Shown here: one piece after another, positions 52,454 to 60,531 of the stretch
How positions within the stretch are numbered: position 1 is the stretch's first letter
Layout of the letters: every line of letters begins with the position of its first letter
Assembly (NCBI GenBank): GCA_041655955.1
Contig: JBBAEN010000001.1
Coordinates: 248,001-312,000 of the forward strand
DNA from: Micavibrio_A sp041655955
Lineage (GTDB): Bacteria > Pseudomonadota > Alphaproteobacteria > Micavibrionales > Micavibrionaceae
DNA length: 64,000 nucleotides
Reading direction: 5' to 3'
The notes under the pieces: model-generated
Seen by the model: the letters and a program-made list of their open reading frames with translations, nothing else
What the model was told of the DNA's origin: nothing
Database searches by the model: none
Position numbers and translations under genes: made by a program

Positions 52454-52873
52454 ATGAATCAATCGGCTTTAAAATTGACACGCGCCTTTGCCCTTGCGGC
52501 GGGTGTGGGATTTTCCGGCGCGGCCATGGCGAAGGATGCGCCCAAAGGTTGCTCCTATGTCCAAAGCGGCATGGCGTCATGGTACGGCAATGAAATGGCG
52601 AAATACTGGAAGGACGGACGGCCTGTTTTCAACCCGACCGCAAGCGGCGAGAAATTCGACCCCTCGCGCATCAGCGCGGCGCATAAGAACCTGCCCCTCG
52701 GCACCCATATCTGGGTCAGGACGTCCGATGGCAACACGCTAAGAACCCGCGTCAATGACCGCGGCCCCTATGCCAAAGGGCGCGTGCTGGATTTGAGCAA
52801 GGCCGCGGCGCAGGCGCTCGGCTTTGAAAAGCGGGGCGAGGTGCGCGTGGATATTTTCCGCTGCCCGGCCTGA
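52454..52873 (+). CDS. RlpA-family protein, second of three
   Basis: A 139-residue secreted protein with a signal peptide ending AAMA-K rather than a lipobox. The domain shares the segment SWYGNEMAKYWKDGRPVFNPTASGE with the preceding gene almost unchanged, showing a recent duplication. It has SAAHKNLPLGTHI and RVNDRGPYAKGRVLDLS with the catalytic-type histidine and aspartate. It follows the first copy after 148 bases. Confidence 0.92.
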   Translation: MNQSALKLTRAFALAAGVGFSGAAMAKDAPKGCSYVQSGMASWYGNEMAKYWKDGRPVFNPTASGEKFDPSRISAAHKNLPLGTHIWVRTSDGNTLRTRVNDRGPYAKGRVLDLSKAAAQALGFEKRGEVRVDIFRCPA

Positions 52874-52908
52874 GCCAGCCTATCAAAGCTTTTTCCAAAA
52901 GTGACAAG

Positions 52909-52938
52909 CATGGAGGAATTTTGTATAGTCCCTCCATG
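52909..52938 (+). promoter_or_regulatory. Hairpin that covers the third rlpA Shine-Dalgarno and start
   Basis: CATGGAGG at 52909-52916 is perfectly complementary to CCTCCATG at 52931-52938. The first arm contains the ribosome-binding site GGAGG (52912-52916), four bases before TTG 52921. The loop contains that TTG, and the second arm contains the alternative ATG 52936. Folding would hide the initiation region; unfolding by heat or a factor would expose it. Confidence 0.7.
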
Positions 52939-53313
52939 CAGCTATCCCGCTTCCTATCCATCTTCCTTGCGGCGCTTTTTTGCGTGCCGTATCCGGCCAT
53001 CGCCGGAGTCTGCCCTTATGAAATCGCGCGCGGCACGGCCAGCTGGTACGGCCCCGGTTTTGAAGGCAACCGCACGACGAGCGGCGAGGTCTTCTATCCC
53101 GGCCTGCTTTCCGCGGCGCATCAGACCCTGCCGTTCGGCACGATTGTCAAAGTCACGAATTTAAAGAACGCGCGCAGCGTCAATGTCCGCATCAATGACC
53201 GTGGCGGTTTCAAAACGCATGTGATTGATTTAAGCGAAGGGGCCGCGCACGAGCTCGGCATGATGCAGGACGGCGTCGTCCCCGTGTCCTTGCATGTCTG
53301 CGCCCACCGTTAG
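52921..53313 (+). CDS. RlpA-family protein, third of three
   Basis: A secreted RlpA-type protein of 130 residues from TTG 52921, chosen because GGAGG lies four bases upstream; an ATG at 52936 would give 125. The signal peptide (LSIFLAALFCVPYPAIAG) precedes the domain with GTASWYGPGFEGNRTTSGEV, SAAHQTLPFGTIV and RINDRGGFKTHVIDLS. It lacks the NEMAKYWK insert of the other two copies and is more like classical RlpA. A hairpin covers its translation start. Confidence 0.9.
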   Translation: MYSPSMQLSRFLSIFLAALFCVPYPAIAGVCPYEIARGTASWYGPGFEGNRTTSGEVFYPGLLSAAHQTLPFGTIVKVTNLKNARSVNVRINDRGGFKTHVIDLSEGAAHELGMMQDGVVPVSLHVCAHR

Positions 53314-53322
53314 GCGGCGCCG

Positions 53323-53808
53323 TCAATAATTATCATTGGCGGGCGTTCTTGTTCCTTGCGCGGGGCAGGGATTGCGCCCCGTATTGGCGGGATAGGCGGT
53401 CACGACTTCGGCGTTCCGGCGGTTGACGATAACGCGCACACGCACATCTTCGACCATCCGCTCTACCTTGTAATAGCCGTTATCCTGCCGCTCCCAGCGC
53501 AGATTGTCGTTCGCGGCGATAGATTGCACTGCGGCGATGATCTTTCCGGCATCCCACATGGCGGGAAATTCTGATTTGCAGGGCATGCCCATGCCGTGAA
53601 GATGGCCGCCGCCGCGCCCGTCGCCGTAAAGGATATGCTCTTCCGCGCGCTCCGTGACCTGCGGTGTGGTCGCCGCGGCGCCAAAGAGAAAGAGGTCTTC
53701 AGGTACGGTGCGCTGTTCCCCGAAAAGAATCAGGGCCAGAGCGCATATGGCGATAATCATTGCGATGCGGGGAAGGCTTTCTTTCGCGCGGCTGCGGGGG
53801 CGGCGCAT
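53323..53808 (-). CDS. Membrane-anchored EndoU-type nuclease domain protein
   Basis: A 161-residue protein with a basic N-terminus and one hydrophobic segment (IAMIIAICALALILFG, about residues 15-30). The remaining domain has EEHILYGDGRGGGH (about 56-69), KSEFPAMWDAGKIIAAVQSIA and VRVRVIVNRRNAEVVTAYP. These match the bacterial EndoU domain (PF14436), known from contact-dependent toxin tips. The paired histidines His58 and His69 and the TAYP end are present. Its ATG overlaps the nfeD stop codon by one base, so it is co-translated with NfeD/SPFH. No immunity gene is obvious. Confidence 0.72.
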   Translation of the reverse strand: MRRPRSRAKESLPRIAMIIAICALALILFGEQRTVPEDLFLFGAAATTPQVTERAEEHILYGDGRGGGHLHGMGMPCKSEFPAMWDAGKIIAAVQSIAANDNLRWERQDNGYYKVERMVEDVRVRVIVNRRNAEVVTAYPANTGRNPCPAQGTRTPANDNY

Positions 53809-54260
53809 TACGATACAAATTCCTCGACGCGCAGAGTCGTGCCTTCGACGGCGGTGACGGTGATTTTCGTCCCCGCGGGCAAATCATGGTCGCACACAAT
53901 CCGCCAGCGTGTATCGTCCGCGCGGATTTCGCCGTGGCTGTTGACGATGTCGCTTGGCAGCGTGAAATGCCGCCCGACATATTGCTCCCCGCGGCGGTTG
54001 ATGGTCGGATGCTGCTCCGGGCGTTTATAGAGCTTCTTATAGACCTGCCAGCCAAAGGCCAGCGCAACCGAGAAGAACGCCCAGACAAGCACCAGAACCG
54101 TCCATGGAGCATCGGGAAGCATAAAGGCAATGGCGGCGGTTATCAGCGCCGCAATGCCCGGCCACAGGAAAATCGCGGCAGGCACAAAGATTTCGAGGAT
54201 GACAAGGACAAGGCCGAAAACGAGCCAGTGCCAATAGGCCAGATCATTCATAAAATCCAT
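53808..54260 (-). CDS. NfeD family protein
   Basis: A 150-residue membrane protein with two or more spans (FGLVLVILEIFVPAAIFLWPGIAALI, then VLVLVWAFFSVALAFGW) and a C-terminal OB-fold beta domain with RGEQYVGRHFTLPSDIVNSHGEIRADDTRWRIVC. This is the short NfeD type that works with SPFH (stomatin-like) proteins in membrane microdomains. Its gene follows SPFH by six bases and overlaps the EndoU gene by one. Confidence 0.9.
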   Translation of the reverse strand: MDFMNDLAYWHWLVFGLVLVILEIFVPAAIFLWPGIAALITAAIAFMLPDAPWTVLVLVWAFFSVALAFGWQVYKKLYKRPEQHPTINRRGEQYVGRHFTLPSDIVNSHGEIRADDTRWRIVCDHDLPAGTKITVTAVEGTTLRVEEFVS

Positions 54261-54266
54261 GACGCC

Positions 54267-55178
54267 TTATCCTTTCTTCTTCGCGATGTCTTGCAACAGA
54301 TCGGTAATGCCGGCAACGGAGCCGATGACGCCCGTCGTTTCAAGCGGCATGAAAAGCGTCTTCTGGTTGGGGGACGCGGCGAAGTCTTTCAGCGCCTCGA
54401 TATATTTCTGCGCGATGAAATAATTGATCGCCTGCACGTTCCCGCTGCGCAAAGCGTCGGAAACCATGGCGGTTGCGTTCGCTTCGGCTTCGGCGGAACG
54501 CTCGCGGGCCTCGGCGTCGCGAAAGGCGGCTTCCTTGCGCCCTTCGGCCTCCAGAACGGCGGATTGTTTTTCGCCTTCCGCCCGCAGGATGGCGGCTTCG
54601 CGCTGCCCTTGCGCTTCGAGGACGGTAGAGCGGCGGTCGCGTTCGGCTTTCATCTGCCGCGCCATGGAATCGACGAGGTCGCGCGGCGGTGAAATATCCT
54701 TGATCTCGATGCGGGTGACTTTCACGCCCCACGGCTCCGTCGCGTCATCGACGATATGGAGCAGGCGGGCATTGATTTGGTCGCGCTCCGATAAAAGCTC
54801 GTCCAGATCCATGGAGCCCATCACGGTGCGCAAATTGGTCATGGTCAGGTTGAGGATGGCGAGTTCGAGATTGCGGACTTCATAGGCCGCCTTGGCGGAA
54901 TCCAGAACCTGATAAAAGACCACGCCGTCAACCTGTACCAGCGCGTTGTCTTTCGTAATGACTTCCTGCGAGGGGACGTCCAGAACCGTTTCCATCATAT
55001 TGATCTTGGCGCCGACCGCATCGATGACGGGGATGATGAAATTCAGGCCGGGATGGAGCGTGTGCGTATAGCGGCCAAAACGCTGAACCGTATATTCCAT
55101 GCCTTGCGGAACGGGCTTGACGCCCTTGACGATTATAATGACGGCGAGGAACGCGGCGACAAGGACGAAAACTTCCAT
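54267..55178 (-). CDS. SPFH/stomatin-like membrane protein
   Basis: A 303-residue protein of the stomatin (QmcA/HflK-like) group. An N-terminal membrane anchor (FVLVAAFLAVIIIV) is followed by the SPFH domain with VPQGMEYTVQRFGRYTHTLHPGLNFIIPVIDAV and VTRIEIKDISPPRDLVDSMARQMKAERDRR, then a glutamate-alanine coiled coil. It oligomerises at membranes and pairs with NfeD, the next gene. Together they form a protein-quality or membrane-organisation module. Confidence 0.93.
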   Translation of the reverse strand: MEVFVLVAAFLAVIIIVKGVKPVPQGMEYTVQRFGRYTHTLHPGLNFIIPVIDAVGAKINMMETVLDVPSQEVITKDNALVQVDGVVFYQVLDSAKAAYEVRNLELAILNLTMTNLRTVMGSMDLDELLSERDQINARLLHIVDDATEPWGVKVTRIEIKDISPPRDLVDSMARQMKAERDRRSTVLEAQGQREAAILRAEGEKQSAVLEAEGRKEAAFRDAEARERSAEAEANATAMVSDALRSGNVQAINYFIAQKYIEALKDFAASPNQKTLFMPLETTGVIGSVAGITDLLQDIAKKKG

Positions 55179-55229
55179 GATAATCCTCTTTTGCTGAAAG
55201 GGCTTTGAGAGGATTATAAGGGAGAAATG

Positions 55230-56291
55230 CTAGGCCGCCAAGCTCTTACCCGCGGAGCGCAGGTCGGCAAAGGCTTCGTCAAGGCGCGCGGCAATGCCCT
55301 TTTCACCCTCGCGCAGCCAGGCGCGGGGGTCATATTGTTTCTTGTAAGGCTTGCCGTCTTCCGGGTCGATCTGGTGCAGGAACGCTTTTTCATTCGCCGC
55401 CACATAGGCGCCGACAGAGCGGGCAAAGGCGAATTGCGTGTCCGTATCAATGTTCATTTTGAAAACGCCATAGAGCAGGCTCTGCGCGATTTTTTCTTTT
55501 TCCGAACCGGAGCCGCCGTGGAAAACGAGGTCGAGCGGGTTCGCGCCGAGGCCCCGTTCGCCCGCCACCATCTCTTGCGAGTTTTTCAGGATTTCGGGGC
55601 GGAGCTTGACGTTGCCCGGTGAATAAACGCCGTGGACGTTGCCGAACGAGGCCGCGGTCGAGAAATGGCCGATAGGGGCCAGAACGTCATAGGCGCGCAA
55701 GACGTCTTCGGGCTGGGTGTAAAGCTTGGCGTTGTCGATGTCGTCGGAGCCGACGCCGTCTTCCTCGCCGCCCGTGATGCCGAGTTCGATCTCTATGCTC
55801 ATGCCGAGCGGGACGAGGCGTTTTAACACGCGGGCGCAGGTTTCGAGATTGTCTTCAAGCGGCTCTTCGGACAGATCGATCATGTGCGAGGTGAAAAGCG
55901 GCTTGCCGTGCTGTTTGAAATAAGCCTCGCCGTGATCAATCATCGCATCGACCCAGGGGACGAGTTTTTTATTGGCGTGATCGGTATGGAGGACGACGCA
56001 AACGCCGTAATGCTCCGCCAGAAGATGCACGTGCTGCGCCGCGCTCACGGCGCCAAGGACTTTTGCCTGAAAGGAATCCGGCATGGCCTTGCCGGCGAAA
56101 AATTCCGCGCCGCCGTTGGAAAGCTGGATGATGACGTCCGCCTTGTTTTTCGCCGCCGCCTCTAGCACGGCGTTGACCGTGTTGGTGCCGGTGACATTGA
56201 CGGCGGGAAGGGCATATTGTCCCTCCTTGCAGGAATTGATCAGCCTTTTGTAATCATCGCCCCAAACGACGCCGGGTTTTAGTTTCGGCAT
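55230..56291 (-). CDS. fba: Fructose-bisphosphate aldolase, class II
   Basis: Zinc-dependent aldolase that splits or forms fructose 1,6-bisphosphate. The 353-residue protein has the metal and substrate sites VLHTDHANK, the SIEIELGITGGEEDG segment, GHFSTAASFGNVHGVY and FHGGSGS. It lies 70 bases downstream of gap in the minus-strand tkt-gap-fba cluster. A pgk gene, often found between gap and fba in this cluster, is not present. Confidence 0.97.
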   Translation of the reverse strand: MPKLKPGVVWGDDYKRLINSCKEGQYALPAVNVTGTNTVNAVLEAAAKNKADVIIQLSNGGAEFFAGKAMPDSFQAKVLGAVSAAQHVHLLAEHYGVCVVLHTDHANKKLVPWVDAMIDHGEAYFKQHGKPLFTSHMIDLSEEPLEDNLETCARVLKRLVPLGMSIEIELGITGGEEDGVGSDDIDNAKLYTQPEDVLRAYDVLAPIGHFSTAASFGNVHGVYSPGNVKLRPEILKNSQEMVAGERGLGANPLDLVFHGGSGSEKEKIAQSLLYGVFKMNIDTDTQFAFARSVGAYVAANEKAFLHQIDPEDGKPYKKQYDPRAWLREGEKGIAARLDEAFADLRSAGKSLAA

Positions 56292-56361
56292 GGTGTTTCC
56301 TTTTTCTTTGGATGCTCCCGCGGCGGTGAGCGTAATTGATCGTCCGCTTTCCTTATTTCCC

Positions 56362-57396
56362 CTAGGCGGCCTTTATATCCGAACCATAGCCGACAGCGTG
56401 CATTTTTGCCGCCGTATCCAGCATGCGGTTGGAAAAGCCCCATTCATTGTCATACCACGTCATGATGCGGACAAGCTTGCCGTCAATAACCCTCGTTCCT
56501 TCATAGGAGAAGATGGAGGAATGGGGGTTGTGGTTGAAGTCGGTGGAAACGAGTGGCTCGTCATAGGCGCTCAAAACTCCCTCCATCCGCCCGCCGAGCG
56601 ATTTCTTGATCGCGGCGTTGACTTCTTCGGCGGAGGTTTCGCGGCTTGCGATGAATTTCAGATCGACGACGGAAACATTCGGCGTGGGGACGCGGATGGA
56701 AACACCGTCCAGCTTGCCCTTCAGTTCGGGCAAAACCTTGCCGATAGCCTTGGCCGCGCCCGTGGAAGAGGGGATCATGTTAAGGGCGGCGGCGCGGGCG
56801 CGGTGCAGATCCTTGTGCATCGTATCGACGATGCGCTGATCGCCCGTATAGGAATGGATGGTCGTCATGAAACCGCTTTCGATACCGATGGCTTCATGAA
56901 GAACCTTTGCGACAGGCGCAAGGCAATTGGTGGTGCAGGAGCCGTTGGAAACGATCACATGCTCCGGTTTCAGCTTGTCGTCGTTCACGCCGTAAACGAC
57001 CGTCGCGTCTTCGTCGGTCGCGGGGGCGGATACGAGGACTTTTTTCGCACCGCCTACGAAATGTTGTTCGGCCTTTTCGCGGTCGGTGAAAATGCCGGTA
57101 CATTCAAGGACGATGTCAACGCCAAGCGCAGCCCATTGAATTGCTTTCGGATCTTTTTCATTGACGACTTCGACGCGCTTTCCGTCGATGATAAGGGCCT
57201 TTTCGCCGTCCGTTTCAACGGAGAAAGGAAAATTGCCGTGAACGGAATCATATTTGAGCAGGATTTTATTGGTATCGGCCGGGGCGAGATCGTTGATGGC
57301 GACGAGTTCGATATCTGTGCGCTTTGATTCATAGAGGGCGCGGGCGACGAGCCTGCCGATACGGCCAAATCCGTTAATTCCTACTTTGACGCTCAT
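56362..57396 (-). CDS. gap: Glyceraldehyde-3-phosphate dehydrogenase, type I
   Basis: Oxidises and phosphorylates glyceraldehyde 3-phosphate with NAD(P). The 344-residue protein opens with VKVGINGFGRIGRLVARA. The catalytic cysteine lies in SNGSCTTNCLAP, and the C-terminal DTAAKMHAVG is typical. At the coenzyme-specificity site it reads AINDLAPAD, which is mainly of the NAD type. It is second in the tkt-gap-fba series. Confidence 0.97.
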   Translation of the reverse strand: MSVKVGINGFGRIGRLVARALYESKRTDIELVAINDLAPADTNKILLKYDSVHGNFPFSVETDGEKALIIDGKRVEVVNEKDPKAIQWAALGVDIVLECTGIFTDREKAEQHFVGGAKKVLVSAPATDEDATVVYGVNDDKLKPEHVIVSNGSCTTNCLAPVAKVLHEAIGIESGFMTTIHSYTGDQRIVDTMHKDLHRARAAALNMIPSSTGAAKAIGKVLPELKGKLDGVSIRVPTPNVSVVDLKFIASRETSAEEVNAAIKKSLGGRMEGVLSAYDEPLVSTDFNHNPHSSIFSYEGTRVIDGKLVRIMTWYDNEWGFSNRMLDTAAKMHAVGYGSDIKAA

Positions 57397-57447
57397 GGTG
57401 ATTCCTTTGCAATTTCATCCGGTATTCTGATGGTTATAATTTGTAAT

Positions 57448-57465
57448 CAAGCCCCGCGGGGCTTG
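57448..57465 (-). terminator. Perfect palindrome after tkt
   Basis: An 18-base perfect palindrome, CAAGCCCC with GGGGCTTG around GC, lies between tkt and gap. On the minus strand it could act as a terminator for tkt, though the T run is weak. Confidence 0.45.
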
Positions 57466-57483
57466 CAACCTTAATCGCTTGTC

Positions 57484-59481
57484 CTACTTGTTCCTGACGG
57501 CTTCGACGATCGCTTCCGCGGTAATGCCGAAATGTTTGAAGAGCGTTCCGGCGGGGGCGGAATCGCCGAACGACGTCATGCCGATAAAGATCCCGTCCTG
57601 ACCGATGATGGAATCCCATCCCATGCGGATGGCGGCCTCGATGCCGACTTTTATAGAATCGTTGGCCAGAAGGCTGTCGCGATAGGCTTTGTCCTGCTCA
57701 AGGAAAATATCCATGCACGGGACGGAAACGACGCGCACGAAATCGCCAAGCTGCTCCGCGGCGTTCAGGGCGAGTTCGACTTCCGATCCGGAGGCATAAA
57801 GGGTGACTTTGGGCGCGCCGTCGCTTTCTTTTAATATATAGGCGCCGCGCGCGGATTTATTTTCCGCGGCATTCGTCCGCACCGTCGGGAGGCCCTGACG
57901 GCTAAGCGCCAGAATGGCGGGTGATGATTGGCGGGCGAGGGCAAGCTCCCAGCATTCCGCCGTTTCCACCCCGTCGCAAGGGCGGTAAACATAGCAGTTG
58001 GGGATGGCGCGGAGGGCGGCCAGATGTTCGACCGGCTGGTGCGTCGGCCCGTCTTCGCCAAGCCCGATGGAATCATGCGTCATCACATGGATAACACGCT
58101 GTTTCATCAGCGCCGCAAGGCGGATGGCGGGGCGGGCATAGTCGGCGAATTGGAGGAAGGTTCCGGCATAGGGGATGATGCCGCCATGCAGCGCCATGCC
58201 GTTCATAATGGCGGCCATGCCATGTTCGCGCACGCCGTAATTGATATAGTTTCCGGCGAAATCATCCTTGCCGATAACCGCTGATGCCTTTGTCTTCGTG
58301 TTGTTGGAGCCTGTGAGGTCGGCGGAGCCGCCCACCATCTGGGCGAAAGCGGGGATGAGTTTTTCAAGGCATTCGCCGGATGTCTGGCGCGTCGCCAGTT
58401 TCGGCTTGTCGTTGATAAAGGCTTCCTTGACCGGTTGCAGGACGAGGGCGGATTCATCCGCCACATTGCCCGCGATAGCCCCGGTAAAGATCTGTTTTTG
58501 GGCCGAGGCGTCGAGGCGTTTTTGCCATGCCGCCTGTTCGTCCGCGCCGCGCCTGCCGAGCGCGCGCCAGCTTTCGAGGATCTCTGCTGGAACGTCAAAG
58601 GGCGCGTTGTCCCAGCCGAGATTGGAGCGTGTGCCGGCGATCTCGTCGTCATTGGTGATGGCGCCGTGGGCGGAAGATTTGCCTTCCTGCGTCGGCGCGC
58701 CGAAACCGATTTTGGTCTTGCAGCAGATGATGCTCGGCGCTTTGGCGGTCTGCGCGCGGCGGATGGCCGCTTCGATGGCGCCGTGATCGTGGCCGTCGAT
58801 GGATTGCACGTCCCAGCCATAGGCTTTGTAGCGTTCCGCGACGTTTTCGGAAAAGGAAATATCCGTGCCGCCGTCAATCGTGATGCCGTTATCGTCGTAA
58901 AAGACGATGAGTTTCGACAGGCCCAGATGCCCCGCGAGCGAGCTTGCCTCGTGGCTTACGCCTTCCATCAAACATCCGTCCCCTGCGAAAACATAGGTGT
59001 AGTGGTTGACCAGATCTTCGCCGAAACGGGCGGCGAGAACGCGCTCTGCCACGGCAAAGCCGACGGCGTTGGAGATGCCTTGCCCAAGCGGGCCGGTTGT
59101 TGTTTCAACGCCGATCTCCACGTCGATTTCGGGGTGGCCCGGCGTTCTGGAATGGAGCTGGCGGAAATTCCTGATTTCATCGATCGTCATGGCTTTATAG
59201 CCCGTGAGATAGGCGAGCGCGTAAAGCAGCATCGAGCCGTGGCCGTTGGACACGATCAGCCGGTCGCGATCCGGCCATGCGGGGGTGGCGGGGTCGAATT
59301 TCAGGAAACTGTCATAAAGCACCGTGGCGATGTCCGCCATGCCCATCGGCATCCCTGTATGGCCGGAATTGGCCTTTTTTACCGCGTCCATGGCGAGAAA
59401 GCGGACGGCGTTCGCCATGCGGGCGCGGTTCTGGCCGGAAAGGGGGGAGGCGGCGGAAAGTGCTGCTGATTGGCTTGTCAT
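57484..59481 (-). CDS. tkt: Transketolase
   Basis: TPP enzyme of the pentose phosphate pathway that moves two-carbon units between sugar phosphates. The ATG at 59481 gives 665 residues, the family length. Present are SGHTGMPMGMADIATVLY, NGHGSMLLYA, GPLGQGISNAVGFA, the TPP motif GDGCLMEGVSHEAS, HDSIGLGEDGPTHQPVEHLA and SKPG-like segments. It heads the cluster tkt-gap-fba on the minus strand and is divergent from a small gene and zapA. Confidence 0.97.
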   Translation of the reverse strand: MTSQSAALSAASPLSGQNRARMANAVRFLAMDAVKKANSGHTGMPMGMADIATVLYDSFLKFDPATPAWPDRDRLIVSNGHGSMLLYALAYLTGYKAMTIDEIRNFRQLHSRTPGHPEIDVEIGVETTTGPLGQGISNAVGFAVAERVLAARFGEDLVNHYTYVFAGDGCLMEGVSHEASSLAGHLGLSKLIVFYDDNGITIDGGTDISFSENVAERYKAYGWDVQSIDGHDHGAIEAAIRRAQTAKAPSIICCKTKIGFGAPTQEGKSSAHGAITNDDEIAGTRSNLGWDNAPFDVPAEILESWRALGRRGADEQAAWQKRLDASAQKQIFTGAIAGNVADESALVLQPVKEAFINDKPKLATRQTSGECLEKLIPAFAQMVGGSADLTGSNNTKTKASAVIGKDDFAGNYINYGVREHGMAAIMNGMALHGGIIPYAGTFLQFADYARPAIRLAALMKQRVIHVMTHDSIGLGEDGPTHQPVEHLAALRAIPNCYVYRPCDGVETAECWELALARQSSPAILALSRQGLPTVRTNAAENKSARGAYILKESDGAPKVTLYASGSEVELALNAAEQLGDFVRVVSVPCMDIFLEQDKAYRDSLLANDSIKVGIEAAIRMGWDSIIGQDGIFIGMTSFGDSAPAGTLFKHFGITAEAIVEAVRNK

Positions 59482-59674
59482 ATCGTTATTATGCCCTGCG
59501 CTATGGTTGGATTTGCCCAACAATGCCCAATCGCCGCCTTCGGGGCAAGAATAGATGTGTAAAAATAAGGGAAAACCCCCAGACCCCGCTTGACCGCCGC
59601 GCAATGGCGGTCATAAATGGGCTTATCTTTCTTACATAACCGTTTAGAGCATAACGAAAAAAGGGAATTGCCCC

Positions 59675-59929
59675 GTGAGCGACGCCATAAAATCGTCTTT
59701 AAGCAAATTGAATCTCGCCGTTTACAAGCTGGAAGCGGCGGTCGAAACAAAGCAGGCGCAAGTCAAAAAAGGAACTTCCGCGAGGCAGAATGATTTGTTT
59801 TCCATGGCCGTCCCCGACAGTCCGGCAGGCCCTCCGGTGATGAGCCCTGCGAATGTGCGGATGCTTGCAAAGCGGCTGGACAGCGCAATCGAGCAGGTCG
59901 AAACCATCCTGAAAGAAGGGCGAGGGTGA
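59675..59929 (+). CDS. DUF4164-type small protein
   Basis: An 84-residue helical protein with a GTG start at 59675. It has a basic coiled-coil-like N-terminus (SLSKLNLAVYKLEAAVETKQ) and a C-terminal helix (LAKRLDSAIEQVETILKEG). It lies one base upstream of zapA, as in many alphaproteobacteria, and may be a cell-division accessory. Function is not known. Confidence 0.72.
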   Translation: MSDAIKSSLSKLNLAVYKLEAAVETKQAQVKKGTSARQNDLFSMAVPDSPAGPPVMSPANVRMLAKRLDSAIEQVETILKEGRG

Positions 59930-59930
59930 G

Positions 59931-60266
59931 ATGGCGGAAATAAGCATTACCATCAACGGACGCAATTACGGCATCTCTTGCGACGACGGGCAGGAAAAGC
60001 GCGTTACGGAACTGGCGCGCTATGTCGATGGCCGCTTGCGGGAAATTGCCCGCGCGGGGGCCGCGACCAATGAATCCCACCTTCTTGTCCTGACATCCAT
60101 CATCCTTGCGGATGAAGTTTCCGATCTGAAGGCGCAAGGGGTGGTATCGCCGGGCGCGACGATGGGCGTAAAGATGAGCGACGAAGAGGAAGAGGCCATT
60201 GTGACCGCTATCGATCTTCTGGCCTCCCGCATCGACGCCATTGCCGGAAATTTACAAAAGCTTTAG
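59931..60266 (+). CDS. zapA: Cell division protein ZapA
   Basis: A 111-residue coiled-coil protein that cross-links FtsZ filaments. The N-terminal domain (ISITINGRNYGISCDDGQEKRVTELARYVDGRLREIA) is the ZapA fold, followed by a C-terminal helix. It sits just upstream of the 6S RNA gene, which is the standard arrangement in proteobacteria. Confidence 0.9.
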   Translation: MAEISITINGRNYGISCDDGQEKRVTELARYVDGRLREIARAGAATNESHLLVLTSIILADEVSDLKAQGVVSPGATMGVKMSDEEEEAIVTAIDLLASRIDAIAGNLQKL

Positions 60267-60335
60267 GTTTTTCAACGGCGTAAACTCCATTAAAAAGGCA
60301 TAAATCCCCGGCGCTTCTATGCTATAGTGGGAACA

Positions 60336-60488
60336 GGCTGCGGTACTCGTGGATCTGACTTAATCCCAGAGGCCGATAATCTTCGCATTAGGGAGCTGTC
60401 CCTTGCCGGGTCTAGGCACGGCAATATGGCGCCCACCTGTTTAACAGGGCCACATGCGGATTCCGTACCAGACACGGTACTCGCGGCT
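60336..60488 (+). ncRNA. ssrS: 6S RNA
   Basis: The region after zapA folds as 6S RNA. The closing stem is GGCTGCGG (60336-60343) with TCGCGGCT (60481-60488), with wobble pairs, then TCGTG (60347-60351) with CACGG (60473-60477) around a TAC/TAC symmetric loop. The body has the alphaproteobacterial strings CCCAGAGGCCGATAAT, TTGCCGGGTCTAGGCACGGC and GGCGCCCACCTGT. A -10 box TATAGT lies at 60323-60328. It mimics an open promoter and binds RNA polymerase. The ends are known within a few bases. Confidence 0.9.
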
Positions 60489-60531
60489 CCTTATACCTCA
60501 TGACTGGCGCGGGCTTACAGACAGGGACGGC

